This document shows positions 45,681 through 55,132 of a stretch of 64,000 nucleotides of DNA, piece by piece. Made by a program: the position numbers and the translations under genes. The notes under the pieces are model-generated. The model was not told the DNA's origin, searched no databases, and saw only the letters and a program-made list of their open reading frames with translations. The stretch is taken from NCBI GenBank assembly GCA_023014485.1, contig JAJOZX010001736.1, forward strand, positions 508,501-572,500. The letters are read 5' to 3'. The stretch's first letter is position 1, and each line of letters opens with the position of its first letter. Origin of the DNA: Bathynomus jamesi (Eukaryota; Arthropoda; Malacostraca; Isopoda; Cirolanidae).

Positions 45681-47130
45681 ATGGCACGCTTCATCCATCC
45701 GTGTAGCTCACAATGTTGTAAATTGGAACTGTCCCTGTTTGATGTGCCCCCAACACAAGTTTCTACCGAGCACAGTGACTTTATTACAATTAACCCATTA
45801 AACACAATTAGTTCACCGAGTGACCCTATAGAATTCATAATACCCAGCGCAGGCATATACTTTTTTGATCCAAACTGCCTGCACATGTACGCTAAACCGC
45901 GTATAGCCCATTCAGATGGAACGGAATGCGATGATAGTTAATCTACATACCCTGAAACCAACTTTCTACACTCCATATTCAGTCAGTGTGAGGTGTATTT
46001 AAACGAGGTCAACATCTCGGCAGGAACGGGTTATTATCACATACGAGTCTATCTGGAAAATGTCATCAACTTTTCAAAAGAAGCGAGGATACCTTTTTAA
46101 CTGCCGAGGGCTATTATCATCCTAAAGACGAAAGTTGTATAAAGGATAAATTTAAAAATTCTAAAAAGAAGATATACGAGTGTTTTGGACGTCTGCATAC
46201 AGACTTCACGTTCCAGGAGAAACTGCTTATGAATGGGGTGGATATGAATTTAAAGCTCACCCGCACGAATCCTGAGATCTGCATAAATCTGGGGCCTGAT
46301 CAAGAAGAGGGTGCAAACCCCGTTGTGATTCACATCATGGAAACATATCTGCGCATACGGCGAGTGAAATTAAGTTCGCCGAAATATGTAGAAATTTAAA
46401 AAAATTAATACACGCAACGGTAAAATAACCAATTAACAGAGTACAGATTAAACTATACACGGTGCCCGCCGGGTTGGCCTCGAAGCAAACGTGGCCCTGG
46501 GAGTTCTACCTAAAAGGATATTATGATATTAATTGGAATGCAGGATCACGCTTCGACGAATGGAAAATATAAAAAGAACGCCTTTAACCCTTTGCCTGTC
46601 CCGTGCATCACATGTGATACATGCATCACATATGATACACAGAGCGCATCATAAATAATATTTAGTGTGATACATTCTATGATCACATATTACCCACCAA
46701 CTAAACCAAGTAAACCTCATATAACCAAAAGTCTGAAAACAAGCATGGACGTTTGGACCAAACTTATGAAAATGCTTTGGACAGGCAAAGGGTTAAATTT
46801 GAAAATTTCGGCCTTGAAAATATAACTCTATACGCCAATGGTGTTGCGTTGAGTGGGACTATGGATACGGACTACTCATCATACGCTGTGTTCCAGCTTT
46901 GCGCGAGAGCTTATAGTAGTCTGGCCCATATTCCTGGTGGCTGTGATGAACTTGGGATTGGCGTAACGCAGAAAGAACTCATCGATCAATTTAACCTTTA
47001 CCCGTTTGATATCACCCCTGTCTTATTTGCTAGTGTAAATACACACTCACCTATTATTGTCCTAGTATACCTCGAGTCACAAGCCCTAATTGAGGTCGAT
47101 CGCTTCCGGAAAGTAGTCACAGACTTTTAA
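45681..47130 (+). pseudogene. double-jelly-roll major capsid protein of Polinton A, multiply broken
   Basis: Starts MARFIHPCSSQCCKLELSLF, followed by VPPTQVSTEHSDFITINPL and EFIIPSAGIYFFD, the known opening of Polinton major capsid proteins. A TAA at 45939 lies inside an otherwise continuous frame. NFLHSIFSQCEVYLN and GTGYYHIRVYLENVINF follow. A frameshift occurs near 46100, then FGRLHTDF and LLMNGVDMNLKLTRTNP, more frameshifts near 46400-46560, a 205-bp MITE (46588-46792), and the open C-terminal part (LYANGVALSGTM, YPFDITP, VYLESQALIEVDRFRKVV) to 47130. No functional capsid can be made. Confidence 0.9.
46588..46792. mobile_element. piggyBac-type MITE in the capsid gene
   Basis: Perfect 14-bp inverted ends CCCTTTGCCTGTCC are flanked on both sides by TTAA (46584-46587 and 46793-46796), the hallmark of piggyBac-type insertion. 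There is no coding sequence inside; ATCACATGTGAT-like palindromic words occur near the left end. Removing the element plus one TTAA restores continuity of the capsid reading frame at this point. Confidence 0.9.
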
Positions 47131-47131
47131 A

Positions 47132-47548
47132 ATGGACGCTAATACACTCCAGAGAGTAATGAATCACCGAATCACACGCTCCAAATTTATCGGTGTGTTT
47201 GCGAAGAATGAAACATTGAAATTACCAACTACGAGAAAATGCGGTATTCTTATTGTGAAGAGAGATATTATTGGTAGTGAGGGGATACATTGGTTTGCAA
47301 TATACTTTAAAAATAGGGAAAGAATGTAATATTTTAATTCACTCGGTATTCAGCCCTGGAGTGACCCTGTTATTGTAAATTTTCTCGAACAGCTGCATGT
47401 CCCTGAAATTGTCTGGAATCCTCACCGATTACAAGGATATTTTAGTAATACTGGCTGGATGTATTGTCTTACATTTCTCCTGCACATGTCATGTGGGAAG
47501 GAATTTATAAAGTTTTTAGAATTATTCGACTTGTGCGACACGAGTTAA
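47132..47548 (+). pseudogene. adenain-type cysteine protease of Polinton A, one stop
   Basis: A single frame of 138 codons with one TAA at 47327. The His block is GIHWFAIYF (His53). The next block reads YFNSLG, where the family usually has Asp. HRLQG supplies the oxyanion Gln and GWMYCLTFL the nucleophile Cys, with Met in place of the usual Gln before Tyr-Cys. It starts two bases after the capsid stop, as in other Polintons. The enzyme would process capsid proteins during maturation. Confidence 0.85.
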
Positions 47549-47989
47549 ATGATGAATTGGTATGCAAACAGATAAAAATAGTTCCCATTTGTGCGCACTC
47601 GATGTATTGTGTAAAGTTTTACGCGTGTATATATAATTGTAACTATATTGTGTAAAATGTCTCCATTAATATTATTCTTATTTAATGGACGCTACTTCCG
47701 TAAGCTGAATTGTACTAAAACATGATTTCTACCATTAATAAATTGATGAAAATACAATATGTCTTGTTTAACCAAAAAAACTTACATTAGTTCCTCGATG
47801 ACCTGACATTCGTTGGACCGGATGTGAGCCAATACTTCGACCTCGGTGTTCATGTCAGTGGGTTGACTGCGCGATGAAACCTCCAAATCGCAGTCGACTA
47901 TTTTCTTTTCTTCAAAGCTGTCACGAAAGTAGCTGCAAAACGATCGAGTTCCCTTCGGACCTTTTAGGAGAAATTAACTTGATTGGTTC

Positions 47990-48143
47990 ATACTGAATCT
48001 TTTTTAATTAAAATTCAATTTTTTCATAAATCGAATTGTATTCAGAAAGCCTAGCGCAATACTAATGCAAACTAATCTATAATTGAGGATACCTGCTATG
48101 AAACATTTACAACAAAATGTGGAAATGTATTATTACAACCACA

Positions 48144-48180
<37 letters not shown>

Positions 48181-48256
48181 AAAATAAACACGAAGGAGAC
48201 ACAGAATGGACAATAATTAAAAACCTATTGTTTTTCACCAAAATACATACAGAAGA

Positions 48257-48296
<40 letters not shown>

Positions 48297-48600
48297 GAGA
48301 GAGGAAGCTATAAAGCGTTACAAGTACACTAATTTACAGCGCCGGAAATACTTTTATCCTAACTGTGCATACGATGCAATGCCTACCATCAGAGGGTCTC
48401 GAGCCCAGGACCGTTGGAATTCTTTAAAGTTTTAGTAATTCTAAAACCCTACCTGTAGAAATTTCTATAAATTTATTAAAAGAAAATATTTGATAAATAA
48501 AACTCACTCTCTAAATACTTAATAGAATACATTAATTACAGAAACCCTAGCAGAGTATCCTGGAGTAAACATGCATTTATTCTAAGTCAGGACACCGCGA
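47990..48600. other. spacer with TA microsatellites
   Basis: TA tracts lie at about 48147-48176 and 48260-48291. The remainder is AT-rich without a recognisable gene. Confidence 0.5.
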
Positions 48601-48601
48601 T

Positions 48602-48692
48602 GTATATATAGAGGGGAGAGTTACAATAAGATTAAATGCTGATTAGGGCGTCTGGAACAAATAATAAACAGCAAACAGGTGCCCTAACCGGG
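48602..48692 (+). repeat. short interspersed repeat family 2, partial copy
   Basis: GAGAGTTACAATAAGATTAA, TGCTGATTAGGGCGTCTGG and AACAGCAAACAGGTGCCCTAACCGGG match the family also seen at 50103-50240, 62150-62300 and 62640-62775. Confidence 0.55.
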
Positions 48693-48697
48693 TTGTT

Positions 48698-48743
<46 letters not shown>

Positions 48744-48746
<3 letters not shown>

Positions 48747-50073
48747 GTTGTCCATAAATGATTACCCTGAAAACAGTATGCTCTCATGTTTTAATGACGA
48801 ATCTTACATCCGTTTTCTTTTTACAGGTGATCTCATACACGCATAGAGTTTCTGTGCTGGTGTGTTTCGTCTACCGCATTCGCCACTAGGAGCGCTGTAG
48901 TAGCTGTTCAGTTAAGATGGCGTCTGTGACAGAGAAAGCACAATGTGTTGTGTGGCTTGCAGAAGCAAAATCTCCTGTCAGTGTTCAGCGAAGGTTCAGA
49001 ACAAAGTATGGAAAGAATCCACCTGATGTGAAGTTGATTAAGTCGTGGATGAAAAAATTCTTGGAAACTGGAAACGTGGAAAAGGGAAAGAGCAGTGGTA
49101 GACCATCATTTTCCGATGGAACGGTGAAAAACATTCAAACTGCTTTCACACGGTCACCAAGGAAATCGGTGAGACAAGCTTCATGCCAACTAAAGATACC
49201 GAAGTCTACGGTGCACAAGGTGTTACACAAACGTTTGAAGTTACACGCCTACAAGGTACAAATTGTTCAAGAACTGAAGCCTGATGACCGTCCAAAACGT
49301 GAACAATTCGTTATTGACATTTTGAACAGCATTGACGAGGATAATGACTTCTTGTTACGTGTCTGCTTTTCAGACGAAGCTACGTTTCATCTTAGTGGTA
49401 GAGTCAACAGACACAATGTGCGTATTTGGGGATCGGAAAACCCACGTGCCGTAAGGGAGCACATTCGGGGCAGTCCGAAGATCAATGTCTGGTGTGGACT
49501 AATGCATGACCAGATAATTGGTCCTTTCTTCTTCGCTGAGAACAGTTTCCGCAACTGTGTACCTGGATATGCTCACCAATTACGCCATCCCCCAGCTGCA
49601 GGACAGGTAGCCAACTGTCTTCGTCGAATAAGATGGGGCACCCCCTCATTGGGCGCATGTTGTTCGTGAAACTCTCAACGCAACATTTCCAAATCGATGG
49701 ATTGGCAGCGACGGGCCAATCCCATGGCCCCCAAGATCACCAGACATTACCCCGCTGGATTTCTTTCTCTGGGGTCATGTTAACGATTTGGTTTATGCAA
49801 CAGTTGTTCCAGATATCAGGACATTGCCAGAACGCATTACGGATGCAATTGCAGCAGTTAACCCACAAATGTTGGAAAATGTGTGGTGTGAGTGTGAATA
49901 CCGTTTATACATTTTACGTGCCACTAGGGGTGCACATGTGGAAGCTTGTTAAGTTCATTAACTATGTATCAAAACTTTGTATGTTTATCTACTTATGATT
50001 AAAACTGTTTGAATACGAGTGTTTATTTAAAAGTTATAGCATGCTTTAATCAGGGTAATCATTTATGGACACC

Positions 50074-50076
<3 letters not shown>
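48744..50076 (+). mobile_element. IS630-Tc1-mariner element, copy 2
   Basis: 1333 bp with ends CAGG(G/T)TGTCCATAAATG, flanked by TA inside a TA microsatellite. The transposase is on the plus strand. It is closely similar to 10820-12148 and inserted within the right arm of Polinton A, inside the intron of the small two-exon gene. Confidence 0.9.
48917..49951 (+). pseudogene. DD41D-type mariner transposase, broken
   Basis: The first 210 residues are open: helix-turn-helix N-terminus, GRPSFSDGT linker, KSVRQASCQLKIPKSTVH second helix-turn-helix, then CFSDEATFH with catalytic Asp153. A shift after FFFAEN moves the rest to another frame. There DGAPPHWAH (second Asp) and SPDITPLDFF (third Asp) follow with 41 residues between the two Asp. 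A TAA directly precedes the second Asp block. Copy 1 has the same shift, but its TAA is one codon earlier. Confidence 0.85.
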
Positions 50077-50102
<26 letters not shown>

Positions 50103-50110
<8 letters not shown>

Positions 50111-50240
50111 GAGAGAGTTACAATAATATAAAATGCCGATTAAGGCAACCGGATCAAATAATAAGCACAAAGCAACTATCCTAACTGGGCTCAAAAGGAA
50201 GTTAGCTGGGTGTGCTGCGCATCGTCTGCAAGTGTGGAAA
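50103..50240 (+). repeat. short interspersed repeat family 2
   Basis: Contains GAGAGTTACAATAATATAAA, GCCGATTAAGGCAACCGG and TTAGCTGGGTGTGCTGCGCA. The other copies lie in the right arm of Polinton B in reverse orientation, so part of the sharing may reflect Polinton homology. Confidence 0.55.
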
Positions 50241-50499
50241 GGGATTTATATTTTTTTAACACTTGCACTGAATGAACGAAATATATATATATAGCCTGAA
50301 TCACAAATTAAAACAATTACTTAATTTTCAATGCCCTCTTCATCGGTTGAATCTTTCTCCCCGTCACAAATTTCTGCAATGGTTTGCATTGAAAGTAGGG
50401 CGTTCGGGTCAGCCGCTCCGAAAATTACGAGCGCTACGCCTGCACAATTGCGGGGAGCAGTAAAGCTGTTGTGACTGGCTGGAAGTGTCCATGACGAGA

Positions 50500-51020
50500 G
50501 AGTGTGTGGTTACACGTAAATAAAAACAACTTTTGTGGATTCCGGCTGAAAATGTCTCCTTATAAAAGTGATCTAAATTGTAACCACCCCAAATATTCGA
50601 CTCGCGAGTTTTCGGTGTGAGAGCGAGGTTTTCAGCCAACCAGAGATCCTGGACTCGTTCTCAGGCCCCGCCCATTGGGTTGTGATTGGACGAGCCGCGA
50701 ATTCTGGGGGGTGTCAAATATAACTTATACACTCCATAGATTTCTTTCAGAAATGAAACAGTTTCGGGGAGAGAGAGAGAAAGAGAGAGAAGTTTTGTTT
50801 GGAAAATAAAATTTGTTTTTCTGAGGTGTCAAGCAAACTGGTGCATATCGACGTATATTTAAGACAAAAATAACAGATGTCAGGTGTTTTTCGAAATTTA
50901 CCTGTCATCTCCATACAGGTAGGTTTTGCTTCCATGCGCTGATCTGCCGCAATCTAAATTCCATCGAACCGATGCGTCCTTCTACAGCCAAAAACAATAT
51001 TATTTATTAATTGTTTTATT

Positions 51021-51060
<40 letters not shown>
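50500..51060. other. right-arm Polinton spacer shared with element B
   Basis: CCAGAGATCCTGGACTCG, GGCCCCGCCCA and the GAGA tract next to GTTTTGTTTGGAAAATAAAA correspond in reverse to 61380-61530 and 60790-60840 in element B. No open frame. A TA microsatellite follows at about 51023-51068. Confidence 0.5.
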
Positions 51061-51071
<11 letters not shown>

Positions 51072-51164
51072 TTAACCCTTTAAGGACTGAAGGTACAAAT
51101 TGCTAACGTTTCAAATACAAGCATTCATAACTTAACCCTACAAAAAATTCAGGGCTTAAAGGGT

Positions 51165-51520
51165 TAAAGATAAATTTATACTGAAACAAAATAATTGGAT
51201 GAAAGAGGAAAAATGAATAAGTTACCCCGAAATAGAATCTATTTTTATTATAAAGTTATATTAATATTTTTTGTAATAAAGTTTAAAGATATGTTGGTGG
51301 CATAAAGGTAAATTAGTATTGAAACAAAATAGTTGACCAAAAGAGGACAAATTAATAAGTTACCACGAAAGAGAATATTTTTATTATAAAGTTATATTGA
51401 TATTTTTTTGTAATAAGGTTTAAAGATATATTGGTGTCTTAAAGATAAATTTATATTGAAACAGAATAATTGGATAAAAGATGAAAAATTAATGTTACAC
51501 ATAATTTAATTTCTATTTTG
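51165..51520. repeat. ~137-bp tandem repeat, about 2.6 copies
   Basis: TAAATTTATACTGAAACAAA at 51171 recurs with changes at about 51309 and 51446, together with TTATTATAAAGTTATATT and AATAAGTTACC. No coding content. Confidence 0.75.
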
Positions 51521-52080
51521 TTTTAAAAATCATATTAATGCCTTTTATGTTATAGTTTAAGGATAAAATTGTGCATTATGAAGAAAATTTGTTTTTGTAT
51601 TAAACTAAGTTTATCTTCGATTTTTTGTTTAAAAGATCGCCCACCAAATGTCAAATTAGCCTCGTTCCACTACGAGAAGCTCAATAGAAAAACTATTGGC
51701 GTTGTCTTTTTTTGAGACCTTGTCGTTCTACTCCTTAGCCACATAAACTTATTTTTTTATTTTTAACAGGTCTGTCTATTGGGTCGTATTTAGAGACCTT
51801 GTCGGTCTACCAGGTGCTGGTAAGTAAAGCGGCGGTGGTGATGATGTGGTGCTGTGGAGGTGGTTGGATGGTTATGGTGCTGTGGAGGTGGTTGTGGTGC
51901 TGTGGGGGTGGTTGTGTAATACTGCTTCACCACCACTCGTCTAAGTTTCGAAGCTTGGTTGTAGCCCTCATATCGGTTGCGTGGTGTTGATCGGATGAGC
52001 CCCTAAAAGTCTATACTTAGACGAATCGTGGTTATGTGGGTTTTTTTTTGTGTGGTGGTTGTGCTCGTATATATTTTGCT
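51520..52080. other. right-arm spacer with GGTGGTTG minisatellite
   Basis: A short imperfect GTGCTGTGG(A/G)GGTGGTTG repeat lies at 51829-51916. The rest is unassigned. Confidence 0.45.
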
Positions 52081-52225
52081 ATTGTGGCTTTGCATGCATC
52101 AGTTTATATAGGCCAACTGTCAAATGGCTGATTAAGCCAACTGGAGGATTTCGAGTTCTAAGTCAGGTGTTGCTCCCTTGAGCCCTCATTGAGCCTTGCA
52201 TGCATCAGTTTATGTTTATATATAT

Positions 52226-52275
<50 letters not shown>

Positions 52276-52723
52276 CAATAGGGGGTTTATGGGCGTATAG
52301 TCGGAGAGTGTATGTGAGTTTGTGTGCGCTTTTACTTCGTTCGAAAGTTATTAATATATACAGGCTATTTATGCCTTCAAAGCCAACTGGCGAATTAGGC
52401 CAACTGTCAAATGGCTGATTAAGCCAACTGGCGGATTTCGAGTTCTAAGTCAGGTGTTGCTACATTGAGCCCTCGTTGAGCTTCTGCTTCTCGCAGAAGC
52501 TGGACGGTCTCTTCCTCTCTCTCCTCCTCTCTCTCTCTCTTACGTTAAGTATGCCCTTTTCGGGGGTGAGGCCGTCGCAACTTCTCCCCCAAAGAGGTTA
52601 AGTGAAAGCCCCCAGCAAGCTGGGGGAGGAGGGTTTTCAAAAAGGGGAGAGGAGGTGGCACTGGCACTGATTTAATCAACATTGCAATTGCTCTACACTC
52701 GTCCATTTTCAGGGCATACTACT
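52080..52723 (-). repeat. right terminal repeat of Polinton A
   Basis: Read inward from 52723 it starts AGTAGTATGCCCTGAAAATG and shares the subterminal GCAATTGCAA and GGTTGAT/TGTTGAT blocks with the left end. A ~100-bp segment carrying CCAACTGTCAAATGGCTGATT is present twice (about 52111-52200 and 52397-52486), separated by a GT microsatellite (52229-52274). Confidence 0.7.
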
Positions 52724-54363
52724 CTCGTTCAATGCAAAACTATACTTAATTAAGATTGCATTTATAGTAAAATTATTTGAAGATTTTATACTTCATTTCA
52801 GTTTATATTGTACAAAACAATAAAATACAGCCATTTATGGCCAAAAATTATTGAAAGAGATCCACTCTTCTCTAAATTTATTTTTGGATAGGATTTCAAT
52901 ACATCGTGTAAAAATAGTCAAAATGAATGAATTTTATGAAGAAATTTTCCATACCATTGAATTGTGATATTAATGAAATCGTAAATTATAATCAGATTTA
53001 CAATATTTTGAGTACATTTAAAATTATGTAGAAAATTCGGTTTACAACATAGAAAAAAGCCACTTTCTAAAAAGTTGAAATTCTGTGTCATTGTCCTTAA
53101 ATTCAAAACTATACTGCATAAAGATTACATTTTTAGTAAAATTATTTGAAGATTTTATACATCATTTGACTTTATATTGTAAAAAAATAATGAAATACAG
53201 CTGTTTATGGCCAAATATTATAAATTAGTTTCAAAACTATTGAAAGAGTTCCACTCTTCTCTGAATTTATTTTTAAATTGGATTTAAAACGTTGTGTAAA
53301 AATAGACGAAATGAATGGATTTTTTAAAGATAGCTTCCATACCAATGAGTTATGATATAAATAAAATCGTAAATTCTAATAATTTTTACAATATTTTAAG
53401 GGTACATTTAAGATTACAGTATGTAGAAAATATAATTTAAAACATCGAGAAAAGCAGCTTCCTAAAGAGTTCAAATTTAGAATGTCTCTTCCTTAAATGC
53501 AAATCTATTCTTTGTAAAGATTGCATTTTTAGTAAAATTATTTGAAGATTTTATACTTCATTTGAATTTATAGTGTACCAAACGATAAAATGCAGCTGTA
53601 CATCTCAAAAATTTTAAAATTGCTTAAATATTATTTAAAGAGATGGAGCCTTCTCCGAATTTATTTTTGGGTGGGATTTCAATACTTCGTGTAAAAAGAG
53701 TCGAAATGAATGGATTTTTTAAATAAGTTTCCATACCACTGAATTATGTTATAATTAAATCGTAAATTCTAATAATTTTTACAATATGTTATGGGTACAT
53801 TTAAGATTATGTAGAAAATTTTAAAACATAGAGAAAGTCAACTTTTTGAAAAGTTGAAATTTTGAATGTCGTTGTCCTTAGAAGCAAAAATATACGTTAT
53901 TAAGATTGGACTTTAAGTAAAATTAATTGAAGATTTTATACTTCATTTGACTATACATTGTACAAAACAATAAAACCCAGCTTAAATGGGCAAAAATTAA
54001 AAAAAAAATTAAAAATTATTGAAAGAGATCCATGGGTTGGATTTCAATACTTAGTATAAAAATAATCAAAATGAATGGATTTTTTGATAAGAAATTGTCC
54101 ATAATATGAAATATGATATAAATTAAATCGTTGATTCTAATAATTTTTAAAATATATTAAGGGTACATTTAAGATTATGTAAAAAATTCGGTTTAAAACA
54201 TAGAGGAAAGCGACTTTCTAAAAAGTTGAAATTCTGATGTCCTTTTCTTTAAATGCAAAACTATACTTTATTAAGATTACATTTTTATTAAAATTATTTG
54301 AAGAATTTATACTTCATTTGACTTTATATTGTAAAAAAAAATACAGCTGTTTATGTCCAAAAA
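52724..54363 (+). repeat. satellite array, segment 3
   Basis: Resumes the ~385-390 bp monomer at the point where it stopped before Polinton A (left flank ends CTTTTCCTT, right flank continues towards AATGCAAAACTATAC). It ends in GTCCAAAAA, the first copy of a 9-bp duplication flanking a fold-back element. Confidence 0.9.
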
Positions 54364-55132
54364 GGTGTCCGGTAAATTCATCGCGGTAAATTCATCGCGA
54401 GTAATTACATCGCGGTAAATACATCGCCTGGTAAATACATCGTCATACATTATTTAAAGGTGATAGTAATAAATATATAAACATTCACATATTTTGTTTA
54501 ATTTACGATGAATGTATAGTTTGTTTCGTTGAATTTGGTTTCTGTACTTGTGATATTCAAATGTTTTAGATTAATGCTGGAGGGGAATGGGTTGCTCTAA
54601 TTAGGCTTAGTTAGGTTAATTTAAATTAAAATGTTCTGGATAATAGCAAGTGTCAAAACGGCAAGAATATAAAATACATCGTCGGTAAATTTATTGTCAG
54701 GTTTTTTATTCGCAGAATAAACACGTCGCATTAAAAAAGGATTTTAGCTAAATTGAAAAAAATTGTAAAGACAAAATTTTTAAGTAACTGCAAGAAATGG
54801 AAGTAAAAATTTACACACAATTTAACAAAATATAATAAGAAATCGACAATAAGTGCAATTAATTTCCTCAATCTCTTTTCTTATCACTTTAAAAAAATTA
54901 TAAACTTTCAATTAGTATCTTTTTTCTAATTTTTTGAATTCTAATGTTTCGCGATTTACGATTATTTACTCTGCTAATAAAAAGCATGACGATGTATTTA
55001 CCAGGCGATGTATTTACCAGGCGATGTATTTACCAGGCGATGTATTTACCAGGCGATGTATTTACCAGGCGATGTATTTACCGCGATGTAATTACTCGCG
55101 ATGAATTTACCGCGATGAATTTACCTAGAATC
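54364..55132. mobile_element. fold-back transposon 1 with 9-bp target duplication
   Basis: The left end GGTGTCCGGTAAATTCATCG and the right end (reverse complement GATTCTAGGTAAATTCATCG) are followed inwards by repeated GGTAAATACATCGCCT-type units. Two such units lie on the left and six at 54985-55080. The 9-bp sequence GTCCAAAAA lies on both sides (54355-54363, 55133-55141) in satellite DNA. The interior (about 54450-54940) has no open frame. Arrays of short units in the arms and a 9-bp duplication are typical of fold-back elements linked to Mutator-like transposases. Confidence 0.85.

Larger units (their letters stand above)
47782..50500 (-). pseudogene. small two-exon Polinton gene, copy in element A
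   Basis: Exon 2 (47960-47782) ends NTEVEVLAHIRSN-x-CQVIEELM and matches 63669-63849 in element B. A short acidic exon 1 block lies at about 50450-50323. The donor that reads GT in element B reads TT here (about 50322), and exon 2 is two bases shorter than in B, so this copy is broken. The intron holds a mariner relative and short repeats. It is transcribed towards the protease, on the opposite strand. Function unknown. Confidence 0.5.
32643..52723. mobile_element. Polinton/Maverick A, complete at both ends
   Basis: Both ends read AGTAGTATGCCC inward, followed by similar subterminal sequence (GGACGAGT, CAATGCAATTGCAA or GCAATTGCAA, GAGTGCCA or CAGTGCCA), a long terminal inverted repeat that starts with AG as is usual in Polintons. 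The satellite stops at 32642 and resumes in the same phase at 52724. The flanking hexamers TTCCTT and CTCGTT agree at four of six positions, consistent with an eroded 6-bp target duplication. It carries polymerase, ATPase, integrase, two capsid genes, protease and accessory genes, and has itself been invaded by at least four smaller elements. Most core genes are broken. Confidence 0.85.

Noticed and set aside
52229..52274. GT tract as a CRISPR-like or regulatory array
   Set aside because: It is a simple GT microsatellite; no CRISPR array or bacterial feature occurs in this window.
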